NCBI GenBank assembly: GCA_018398585.1
Contig: JAGTTD010000026.1
Span: forward strand, 2,113,001 to 2,177,000
Length of the DNA stretch: 64,000 nt
Source of the DNA: Simmondsia chinensis
Lineage: Eukaryota; Streptophyta; Magnoliopsida; Caryophyllales; Simmondsiaceae
Direction: 5' to 3'
Translations under genes and position numbers: made by a program
Part shown: piece by piece, positions 33,671 through 44,735 of the stretch
Numbering within the stretch: the stretch's first letter is position 1
How the letters are laid out: each line of letters starts with the position of its first letter
The notes under the pieces: generated by a model
What the model was told of the DNA's origin: nothing
Seen by the model: the letters and a program-made list of their open reading frames with translations, nothing else
Databases searched by the model: none

Positions 33671-35280
33671 AGGAGTTTTTAACCCTCATTACCTCACATT
33701 ACCCCTCTTTACTCAATTTGACAAAACCAAACTAAGGCAAGATATTACTTAACCCTTCCTCTCATCAGCCCTCTTTACCTCCTTTATCTAGTTGTCAAAC
33801 AAATTAAATTCTCCACTGACATTTTCAATAAGTTGGTGGTCATTTGGATGATATGGTGAATATAGTTATATCTAATTTTATTTATTTATTTTTTTTGGAA
33901 AAATTTCAAGTGGCATTGTTAAAAATCTCAAGTTAGATTTTGAAGAAATTTGGAAGTATGAGGAACTTATAATTAAAATATAAGAAGATAGATTGTGTTA
34001 TTTCACCTGTTTAAATATGTTAAATTTGACTTTTGTTATGGTAAATTATATATTACTATGAATTTTAATGTATTGATATTTTTTTAATCTACAAAATTTA
34101 TGAAATAATTTTTTAGTCAAAACGTTATAAATAAAATAGCCTAACTAATGATACAAAAAAATGAAAGTAGAGTCTGTTTTGCATCATTATATATCACTAT
34201 TTAGAATATTTTATTAAATATCAAGAACTTTTTAGATTAATAAATTATTTCATAAAGTTTGTAGACTATTTTTTATTTCGTTTAACATGATTTTATTGTT
34301 TGTAACTTTATTTAACTTTTTTTCAAATGATTTCTAATATTTTATTTACGATAAATTGTTTCATAAATTTTTTAATTTTTTCCTAATTTTGAGCACTAGA
34401 TGGAGCGTCAATTTTTTGTCATTAAAAAAGACACAATGGATCAATTTGAATAAAAGGGGAAAAAAAAAAAGACTTATTTGAATAAAGTTACAAATATTAC
34501 GCACTATTTAGAACAAAAGAAAATTAAGAGATTGATTTGAACGGACCTAAACTCGATTTTATCACCACTCTACTTGTTCAAATTTATTCCTGTACTTTTT
34601 GAGTAAATTGCAAAATATCTTCCTAACTTTTGCATGGAGGATTCTTGTAAACTGATTTTCAATTCCATCTTCAGAGCAAGGCCAAAATGAAGATTGGTAG
34701 ATTCATTGGCCGATACTCATCTGTCTCATACATCTAGTGCACATTCTCATCTTCTATCCCCTCATTTTGTGTTGGTGTAAACTCTCAAAAGAACCAGGAA
34801 CCGGGTAACCAAACATTATTGGATCAAACACTTGTAATTCGCAAGTAACGGGTATCCAAACGATCTACAGGTTTCGAGGCATGATGTCACTTTCCTTAAG
34901 ACTTATTTCAGCCTATGAAATAGTCTCGGGGATAAAATGATAACCTATTATAATGGAGTGAAAGTATGTATGAGGAGAAATAAAAGAGACAATGAGTATG
35001 ATATTTTCACATGAACAAACAACAAGTTCTTACAAAGCAAATGCTTTTTCATCATCATTTGAAATGAACTCCCAAGGGCTATTTATAGTTTTCTAAGTGT
35101 CTTTTAGTGAAGGGACACGTCCCTTCATGAAGTATCACTTACCTTTTTAGCATTTCACAATTCTTGTAAGTAAACACATTTCATATATATTCTCTTAAAT
35201 AACAGGTAGAAAATATATAAGAACATATAGTTCAAATGACGTCCCAAACTTATCAAAACATTAATGTAACTTTGTAAGAT

Positions 35281-35390
35281 CTGTGTGTCGACACACGGGC
35301 TCTGTGTGTCGACACACACCTCTGCAGCACTGTTTAGTAGGATTGTGTGTCGACACACGAGCCTTGTGTGTTGACACACGTCCCTATACA
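35281..35390. repeat. Four palindromic 14-mers in the LTR
   Basis: GTGTGTCGACACAC or one-base variants occur at about 35283, 35306, 35344 and 35368, each able to form a perfect or near-perfect stem. In the other LTR only about three remain (40267-40355), two of them mutated, which accounts for part of the length difference. Similar units are at about 41765-41880. They sit in the U3 part, before the TATA box in element orientation. Confidence 0.75.
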
Positions 35391-38216
35391 CTTGGAAACA
35401 TTTAGAATGATCTTTGGGATCAACTTTAAAGACTTTATTTACAATTCTTGTTAACTTATTTTGAAAATACATCAACATTTCCCCACCATTTTCAAAATAC
35501 AATCATTCTCACAAATATGTCTTTAAGTTAAAGGAGGCCATATCATGCATCAATGAGGGTGTCTTTCGATTGAACCCTCAGCTAGTGATGACATGTTCAC
35601 AATTGATCGGATCGGAAATGGTTGACTACGCTTTGAACCATACAATCCATTTGACCAACTGAATACATCACCGCGCACTAGGCAATCTACTCCCCGTACA
35701 TACCCTACACCTCCCCAGATCGACACATATGAAGCCTTGTGTCCTGTACCCTTCGCGAATGTTTCAGGGCCAAACCCATTGTCAAAAATCACCCCTTGAA
35801 GCGGCCAAACTTCACACTTATTAAGATGGACCCCAACTGACCATGTCCTGCGACACGACATTCAGTTACAATATTATTAAGAATCGGGTCCATTAAGAGC
35901 ATACGCTCATCCTATTAAATCTCTGACGCAGTTAACCAAGCACCACACACGGGATGGAAAAATTATTTGTACTTGCAGTCACATTGATGACAAAACTTAC
36001 TCATTGAACCCGAGACCTAGCATCTGACTAGGCGTCGATTTGAGGGCCAATCATGGGTGACTAAAGATGACAGGTTTCACACCTTCCCTTTAATTATTAA
36101 GTCTCTAGCAATGTTCTCAAATATGAAATTCGCTAGTTTCAGACTTACATTTTTAAAGTCCATAGTGATCACTCAATCTTTCATGAGTTATTTCACTTAA
36201 CAATATTTGACACTATGGTGTCCGGACTTTCAGCGGCGCTTCTCGCTTTTATACATTTGAAAACACTTCTCACTGTCACAATGGACAGTGATAATCAATA
36301 TTAGCTTGCGCCACAAACGAATCTAAAACACCGGATCCTTTTATCATTATGTTTCTTAAGTAGAAACCAGAGCAAAAACTCTATAACCACAGTGGAATTT
36401 ATAACACGTGTTAGTTTCTTGAAATTGAAGGAACAACACCCCCACCACTTCAACATTTATTAGCTTTTAGAAGTGTTGTCATCCTTATCGGATATACACC
36501 TGGCATCCAAGTATTCTTTTATGTAGAAGAGCACTTATTAACATTAACACCATAACTCATGGTCATTCAAGTACTTTATGTACCACATGCCAGTTACTTT
36601 TACTTACATTGCTAGTTATACACACTTAGCTATCCAACAACAAAGGCTACATTCAACATTTTCAAAGTCCAATTATGTTATTGGAACACTTTCATTTGGT
36701 TCTAAATTTTCACACCAAATTTCAACTTATAATGAGCACACATACATACAATGAACCCCTGATTTATTAAATATGCCATATGCATTTTCCGGATTCATTA
36801 ACTACCTTTTTCAAAACGCAACATCGATAGACTATATAGTCTCATCATAGTATCACAATCTATGACACAACAACATTAAACTTTGATATTTATTTTATTT
36901 CTAGTTCATTCCTCTATAGATTGACAAGTCCAATCGTTAGGGCTTTCCTTTTTATACTCTTTTACTCTTTCAAAGTTCTTAAGTCTTTGAAGGGATATTC
37001 TCTTAACATGATATAAATCACCTTAATTCACATAATCACAATGCGTTATTCAAAATAAATGAAAGACTCGGCATCACTTTCTATGTACTCATTTATATTC
37101 CTATTTGAGGATGTTATCTCCGCCCATAAATTAGTCAAAAGACCATATATGCCATTTATATGCGTACAACCTTATGGGTATATAAGAGTCATCATTCAGT
37201 ATCTTCATACTCTTTAATTTTTTTCACTTTGATGACTAACAATATCCTAACATGTGAATGCAACATCACATAGCAACAATAACATGTAACTGTCCCTCAA
37301 TTCGAATACTTAATATTTGTCGTATAGATGCAATTTATTTTAACTGACTACTCAATCATCATATACATACGCCCTTAAATGCAAGTAAGCTTTACTTCAA
37401 CCACAATAATCATTATAAGTAATAAAAAATTTATTACCCGCATGCCGGTTTCCATTAGAACATTTTATCCAATAACATTTATAAACCCAACAGAGATAGG
37501 TAGTCATTAATGAGATTATTAATCATTATTTCCAAATACTTATATATATATATATATATTTTTTTTTTTCATTTCTTTTGGTATACAACGGCATTCAAGT
37601 TTGTAAATAATAAAGCCATAAAGCCTCATAATCATGTTTATGTTTATGAACATGTGGACCTCATAACAACATCAGCATATATGCATCAACCTCAATTTAA
37701 TGAAATTTCACATCCGTATTAACATGCATGTAAGCATTAATCATACAAGCGACATTTTTGTCCACACTTGTACCATCACGCAAGTGTTAGTTGTATTAAC
37801 TAACATAACAATTTCATTAACATATGTACATGATTTTACTCAAACTCATTTCATGACTTTCCAACTCCACTATTGTTCATTTCATAATGCCATAATATAT
37901 ATTCCGTTAATAAACAATACATACAAGAGATTGACTCAATAACCGTCAAAACAAATGCCCATTTTTATATTTATTACAGGCTTATGTTCACATAGTTATT
38001 AAAACATGCTCATTAAACCTCTATCTAATTGTTGTTCAGATTACAAATTCATTCATCAATGAATTTATTACACACAATGCACAATTTATATTTAATCTCA
38101 ACCAACATAATTCTTTATGAATTATAATCACAGTTATATGAAGTGCCTAGATCTTTATATTACCAATTTATAACAGCGAATGCATCCAATCTTTATTGTT
38201 ATTATTTTCAAAATCA

Positions 38217-38400
38217 TTTCGGCGCCTAATTTCAACAACTACGCTAAATACGTTTTTTTTTATTAGCATCGCCTTATTTTTAGTTTTGGCATCATCTTGG
38301 TGTCTAGTTTCAACAAACACACTAAAGGGTTTCCCTTTTAGCATCACCTCGACCTCTGATTTCAACAACCATCCAAAACATCCATTTTATCTTAATGCTC
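38217..38400. repeat. Imperfect tandem repeat, about 65-bp unit
   Basis: Words such as TTTCAACAACTACGC, TTAGCATCGCC and TTTCAACAAACACAC recur about three times. It lies in the non-coding body of the LTR element. Confidence 0.4.
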
Positions 38401-38545
38401 AAACCAAACATACTAATTTACAACAAGTATGTATTCATGATTTAATTTATTCATCATCGAAATTAATTTACATAATTCATGATTTAAACGTCAATATTAT
38501 TTTAACTTTTTACCAATTTCAAATGAATAAAGTACAAATAAAATT

Positions 38546-38934
38546 GGGTTATTTATATTTTACTACCCTGATATTTTTGATAATTATAAAAAGAACCCTG
38601 ACATTTTGGAATTATTAAAAAGGACCCTGAGGTTTTATCGTATTAATAAAAAGGACCCTCTCCGGAAAAAAAGGGTAAATAACTTGCCTTTCAAAACAAG
38701 GAAAATCATTATTCTGAATGGCCCAAAAACTTTCACGATAATTATTATGCAAATCTAGATCGAATCGATATAAACTAGATGGCCTAAAAACCTTTTAAAA
38801 TAACGTCAAATGGCAGGAGATGGTCCTTTTTATTAAAACAATAAAATCTTAGGGTTCTTTTTAATAATTTCAAAATGTCAGGGTCCTTTTTATAATTATT
38901 AAAAAGGTCATAGTAGCAAAATATAAATAAATCA
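38546..38934. mobile_element. MITE with ~115-bp inverted ends
   Basis: The left arm (TTATTTATATTTTACTAC, AATTATAAAAAGAACCCTGA, TTATTAAAAAGGACCC) is mirrored by the right arm ending at about 38931. The central part, 38665-38810, resembles 53340-53450 (CTTTCAAAACnnGG, ATCGAATCGAnATAAAC). It ends about 30 bp before the tRNA-Gly gene. Confidence 0.65.
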
Positions 38935-38963
38935 CTAAAATTCCTTCGTTATATTCACTAGCA

Positions 38964-39034
38964 GCGCATCTGGTGTAGTGGTATCATAGTACCCTCCCAC
39001 GGTACTGACCGGGGTTCGATTCCCCGGATGCGCA
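38964..39034 (+). tRNA. trnG-CCC: tRNA-Gly, anticodon CCC
   Basis: A complete cloverleaf: acceptor stem GCGCATC with GATGCGC (7/7 pairs), anticodon stem GTACC/GGTAC, loop CTCCCAC giving anticodon CCC at 38996-38998, T-arm CGGGG-TTCGATT-CCCCG, discriminator A at 39034. A-box and B-box (GGTTCGATTCC) match consensus. A T run follows from 39037, a Pol III terminator. No intron. It decodes GGG glycine. It lies inside the body of the LTR retrotransposon. Confidence 0.95.
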
Positions 39035-39625
39035 CCTTTTTGTTTGTTTTTTTTAATTTTCTTTTCTTTTCAACTGTTGACATATATTAAAGTTGCAAAC
39101 ATTATTCATGAAAGGTGACTTGGATCAATGGACAAGAGCACTCTTACAGGGCATGAAAAAGAAAGGGGGGTATGGGTTCAAATCCCACTCTCAACACAGT
39201 TTCTTCCCCTTTTTTTGTTTTTTATTTTTTATTTTAATAATAATAGCAGGCCTCTCTCCTCTCATTCTCAATTAATCAAAGATTCGTTATTCAAACCACA
39301 TCAAAATAATGCCCATCCAATTTAGTTTTGATATCACATGTATACTCATCAATGGACGCACATTGATGCACATCGATTCACATAAATCTCGTGATTTCAT
39401 GATTTTATTTATCTCCCGTCCATTTTAATTATATTTCATGAGTCATATGATTTCATGACTTTATCTCGAATCAAGTTTATATACTTTCTTGCATAAACTA
39501 TAATGCATCAATCACTTTTGTTAGGCATTATAAACTTCATGATTTCGATATCTTTTGATCAAATTTTATATCAATCTTAAAATTTCACGATCCTTCTTAC
39601 TAACGTCTGAGTCAAAAACACATAC

Positions 39626-39702
39626 CTTGATCCATAGCCATTTGTGAACAAAAAGGATCCAAGAGGAAGTCCTAATTCACTCCATTCATCACTTTCTCCC
39701 AT
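39626..39702 (-). other. Possible captured exon inside the LTR element
   Basis: On the minus strand an ATG at 39702 opens a 25-codon frame (core SDEWSELGLPLGSFLFTNGY) that runs to AAG|GTATGTG at 39626, a good splice donor. It lies just inside the 5' LTR. I do not recognise the peptide. It may be a transduced host exon or chance. A second coding-like stretch is 35861-35550 on the same strand (WGGVGYVRGVDCLVRGD), also unrecognised. Confidence 0.25.
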
Positions 39703-40446
39703 CTCACATGGTTTGACATCAAATCATGGAAAGTGAAAACGCCATTTCAATTAATGAAATAAGTCTTAAGATTATTGGTGTAAGCTCCGAAAAGAACTGG
39801 GAACTGGGTAACTAAATATTATTGGATCAAACACTCGCAATTCGCAAGTAATGGGTATCCAAATTATCTACATGTTTCGAGGCGTGATGTCACTTTCCTT
39901 AAGACTTATTTCAGCCTATGAAATAGTCTCGGGGATACAACGATAACCTAATGTAATGGAGTGAAAATAGGCCTGAGGAGAAATAAAAGAGACAATAAGT
40001 ATGATATTTTCACAAGAACAAACAACAAGTTCTTACAAAGCAAATGCTTTTTCATCATCATTTGAAATGAACTCCCTTTAAGTGTCTCTTTGTGAAGGGA
40101 CACGTCCTGTTATGAAGTGTTACTTATCTTTTTAGCATTTCACAATTCTTGTAAGTAAACACATTTCATATGTGTTCTCTTAAATAATAGGGAGAAAATT
40201 TATAAGAACATAAAGTTTAAACGACGTCCCAAACTTATCAAAACATTAATGTAACTTTGTAAGATCTGTGCATTGACACACACCTCTGCAGCACTGTTTA
40301 GTAGGATTGTGTATCGACACACGAGCCCTGTGTGTTGACACAAGTCCCTATACACTTGAAAACATTTAGAATAATCTTTGGGACCAACTTTAAAGACTTT
40401 ATTTACAATTCTTATTAACTTATTTTGAAAATACATCAACATTTTG

Positions 40447-41690
40447 CTCCTTGATCTAGATTCATCTCTCCTTGTGCCCCGAAATCTTCATCTTGGAAAG
40501 CCCCCTGTTGCAGAACATAGGTAAAGTAGGCAGAGGGCTGCTCAACTTTGCCCATGTTGTGCTCCCTATATAAGGATTATTTTCTTGTTTTCTTTGGATG
40601 TTTCAGAGACTTTTTTTTATTGTACATTCGAGAATTTTTCTCCAGTTAATTATAAAAAAAAAAAAAAAAAATTTCCTAGCCTTTGTTTTAGAAATTCTCT
40701 CCCACGAAAGAAAAAATCAAGCATTTTACACTTTTCAAAAATTCATTGGTTTATCTAATCATTAAGTCAATTTTTTGGTAGTTAATCTATTTTTGAATTT
40801 ATTACAGTAGAAAAAAATATATCTATATTAGAAATGACAAAATCTAACACAACACAATAATGTGGCTTAAAATAAATGGTTGGGAAAATCACACATCAAG
40901 CTCAAGGGGAAGAGAAAAATGAAGTCAAAACTAACCTTTTTAGAGTTGAGATTCCACTTAGAATCGGTAGGGGCTCTTAAAATCGTAATCATAGAATCGA
41001 ATTGAGAATCATAAGATTATACTAAATGTATAGCATAATTGTTTTTAGGATTAATATCAGTCATATAAGACCTCAATTAGATATAATAAAATATGATAAA
41101 ATTATTATCATGCAACAAAGATATATCATTTTATGTTACAACAATCATGAGAACTTTTTTGCCTTATGCTAATCAAACTTTATATTAAGTTAAAATGTAA
41201 AATAAAACTTAATTTAAGTTTTTTTAAAAGTATATAAACACTTAATGAACTTTCTTTTACTTCAAGCTAATAAAGCAAGTCCATTTATAATATATGCATG
41301 ATTCTTTTACATTTTCATTTTTTTGTACACGTTGGTAGAATTGAGGTTGGATCTGTAGAATCGTAAAATTGTATTATAATCCTATCCATTAATTTTATGT
41401 AATATCAATAAATTGTGAGATTCTATAAAATTAGTATTGTATTTAGAATTTAGATTAGTCGACAATTGTGGAGTGGTTGAATTGTAATAATATTTGAATC
41501 AGGATTTTAATGACCATGGTCAAAACAACACACAAAAAATTTATGTGAAAACCTTATCTCAAGTAAAGGGATAAAACCACAGGACCCAAACATATGTCTT
41601 ATCCACTATGAAGCTCAGGATTGCAATTTCTAGTTGAAACCCCAAACACCATCTCACAACCTTATCCCGAAGGTTTAGTTATACAACGCA
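40447..41690. other. AT-rich intergenic DNA, no gene recognised
   Basis: An A run is at about 40652-40670. Nothing else stands out. Confidence 0.5.
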
Positions 41691-42290
41691 TGTTGGTTTT
41701 GTTATTGTATTTTCAAAATAAAGATTTCGAATGTGTATATGTTATATTTTGGTTTAAATATGGTGTGTATTGACACATGCTAAGTGTGTGTCGACACACA
41801 TTTTGCAGAAACACTCTTAGAAAGTTGTGTGTCAACAAATAGACTTACAGAACCCATTGCCTGGGTCTATGTGTTGACATATAGAGCGGTTATGGCCGTT
41901 ACTTTTCATGGTTTTTTGTAATCTTTGGGAAATTAATTTAATAGATTTTAAAGGGTTGTGTCCCTTGATTAAAGACATATTTGAAAAGATGTGTCTCTTC
42001 CAAAGAGACACATGATTTTTTATATAAAGCCCCGCAAAGGCATTAGACACTTGTGAAAAACATTATTCTTTCTTTCATTTAAGTCTTGGTTATCAATCCT
42101 TTTTACGCTCTTACTCTCACTTTGTTTTGAGTTTCATTGTATCTTTTAGACTATTTCGGTATGTTTGAAATAAGTCTTAAGAAAAATGGTTCGCTATATA
42201 CTTTGAAATCTATGACTAAAATCGATACTTGTTTTTCATATTTCCCTAACAATCTTAATGTATATCATATTTTATCTAATAGGTTTCACC
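41691..42290 (+). repeat. Diverged LTR related to the 34.8-40.4 kb element, plus orientation
   Basis: Begins TGTTGGTTTTGTTATTG, continues with TATTTTCAAAATAAAG (the same start as the reverse complement of the LTR at 35477), carries GTGTGTCGACACAC-type units at about 41765-41880 and a TATA box TTATATAAAGCCCC at about 42020. Further on it has GAAATAAGTCTTAAG, also found in the other LTR. The right end is uncertain. Probably a solo LTR of a sister family. Confidence 0.5.
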
Positions 42291-42912
42291 AGTAATTTTC
42301 TCGTAAAGCACTTAAAATACTTGTTTTTCATATTTTATATCTTTTACAACTACTAAAACTCTTCTTTGATGCTGTATCAGAACGACAATTGAAATTTGCA
42401 AGTCAATTGAATAATAAGTACAACAAGTCTTTCTTTGCAAGCGGCTAAAACTTATCTGCAAGTGCCTAAACTATATATATATACACACACACACAAAAAC
42501 GGCAACATAATTAACAAACAAAAAAAAACACCAAGCGCAACATTTAACATGTTTTGAAGCTTTATAGTACCCTTCTTTTTCTTTTTCCGAAGCCCGAAAG
42601 CGAGCCTTTGTGGACCATGATCAAAGCCCAAAAGCTAGAAGGGCCTCAATCTTTGTGAGGCCTAACTTTGCAAAATAATTCGCGACAAATCAGCTTCTGC
42701 ATAGGTATTAACAAAACTGATGTTACGGAATTCAAAAATAGAGACTGGATTTTGTTGAGCAGGAAACTCCATTTCTACGGGTAAGTGACGGCGAAGCCAT
42801 CTAGCAGATCACAGAGGCATAATCAAACTCTATGGCTATATCTCACTGTAGTAACCAGTCTTTTGTTGCAGATATGTTAAGAGCAAACCATAATGCAAAA
42901 AGTTTCAACCGA

Positions 42913-44691
42913 CTAAGCAGTTTGACCCAATTCGGAGGATTTCGAGCACGTTACAGACAATTCGTCTACTGACTCTTGGACGCGCATTTCTCGATATGAA
43001 AACCGAGTGTTGATCCAAGAAGAAGGAAGAGCACCCTCATGAGAAATGAGGTAGAAAATGAATGCCAAGTAGCAAAAACTCACCAGAAAGAAGGCTAAAC
43101 CAGAAAGAAGTCCATTGACATTGTTCATGAAGAAGTCCACTAGTACATAACAGTTTGTTATCATTACTATTATGATTACTGTCCATGCAGTTCTCTGTAA
43201 AAAAAAAAAAAAAAAAAAATAATAATAATAGATAAATCAACGTCATTAATCGAACCACTACAGCATAACATAACAGATAAAGTCAATATTAAGCAATAAC
43301 CAATAAATAAAGTACTCATGTTCGTGTTCTTGTCGTGCGAGGGATCTTAGAGATAGAGTCAACTCAAACTCAACCCGTTTATTAAATGGGTTAAGAACTT
43401 TCAATCCTTACCCAATTCAATTATTAATTAGGTACCGGAGGGTTACCTATTTAATTATATGGGTGACATTTTTCATTAAATATTTCTTTGTCAACTTATG
43501 AATATGTCAATATTACACATCACGGTTGATACTAGTAATAAAGACAAGAAATATGCATAATCGTTAAAATAAACTATCAAATTAACATTACTAAACAGGT
43601 AAAATGTGTTGAAAATGTGCTAACCAATCCAAACTTAAATTCAACACAATTACCTAAACAGGTTAAATAAATCATCCCGAATTCAACCTGGCTTCAAAAA
43701 CCTCTAAACCCGCTATAGTTTTGTGATTTTCGTGTCGTGTTATCAGGGTGTGTTAGATTTTTCTAGTCTATGGTATGTCATGCGTTTTCTGTCTATTATG
43801 GTAGTACTGTTGAAGAGCTATGAGTTCAAAAGATACTAACCATCAAACATTTGGGAGCTAAATGACTAAGTTTTTCATTATAGTATCTCCAAAATAATCA
43901 TATAAGGTTAAACCTCAGGGTGTAACTAGACCGAGCTGACATTGAGCTCATTAGTAATGCAACACAGAAGAAGATGTTTAATGATTGTAAAAGATATGAT
44001 ATTTTATTAGATTTTGTTAGGTTATTTGATAGGATCAGGGTTTTACAATTATTAAGCCTCTTCTTGGGTGATGTATCAATTGGCCTTGACAGTCAACTCG
44101 CTAAGATTTGTTTCTTCTGAAGGTCGTGGTACTTGCAGACTTTGAGTTCAAGCTTGACTTGGCTTAACTCGGTTCAGCTTAAACACTGTTCACCGTGCTT
44201 TTGAGTTAAGCTTGACTTGTTTAGGTTCCTTTGGATTCTTAAGGCTTGAGCAAGGCTCAAGTCTGGCTTTGTTTAGGAAAATTTAAAGCTCATAATTTAG
44301 CTTGAGATTGGCTCATGTAGGCTTGTGACTCAACAAGCTTGACTGTTGCCATGCTTTTGCTTGACTCATTTACACCCTATGGGAATTAGGTTAAGGTGCA
44401 ACTTAGTGCACACACGACTTGCAAGGACGAGTTGAATGTATGCAACCTTACCTACACTTTTTGAAGAGGTTATTTTCGAAATTGGAATCAATAACCTAAA
44501 GTAGATGATAGAAACAACATGAAAGTAGTTGGCTCGAGTTAGAGTTTATGGAGTCTGGTTAAATTTGGATTGAAATATTTAACATGTTTAAACAAATGGG
44601 TTGAATTTGTGTTCAAGTTGAATTAGCCTGTTTTTAACACATTGAATCGTTTATATAGTTAGGTCATGTTCTTTAAGTTGTGTACTGCCGC

Positions 44692-44735
<44 letters not shown>

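Larger units (their letters stand above)
34765..40446 (-). mobile_element. LTR retrotransposon without gag-pol (LARD-like), exact 5-bp duplication
   Basis: Direct repeats 34770-35477 (708 bp) and 39773-40441 (669 bp) are LTRs starting TGTTGG (decayed in the second) and ending CATCAACA. TTTTG flanks the element on both sides (34765-34769 and 40442-40446). Orientation is minus: next to the left LTR the minus strand reads GGTGGGGAAA, a polypurine tract, just before TGTTGATG; and a TATA box CTATAAATAGCCC lies inside the left LTR on the same strand (about 35082-35094). The second LTR has lost that TATA segment. The 4.3-kb inside has no gag, protease, integrase or reverse transcriptase. It holds a MITE, a tRNA-Gly gene and a few coding-like fragments. 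I found no clear primer site. Confidence 0.8.

Noticed and set aside
39110..39200. tRNA-like sequence after tRNA-Gly, with GGTTCAAATCC (B box) and TGGATCAATGGACAAGAGC (A-box-like)
   Set aside because: The acceptor stem does not pair and the anticodon arm is disrupted. It may be a decayed tRNA or SINE head but cannot be called.
43165..43260. T/A-rich run before NRAMP exon 5 as a retroposed polyA tail
   Set aside because: It is the polypyrimidine tract of the intron 4 acceptor on the minus strand, next to a normal AG.
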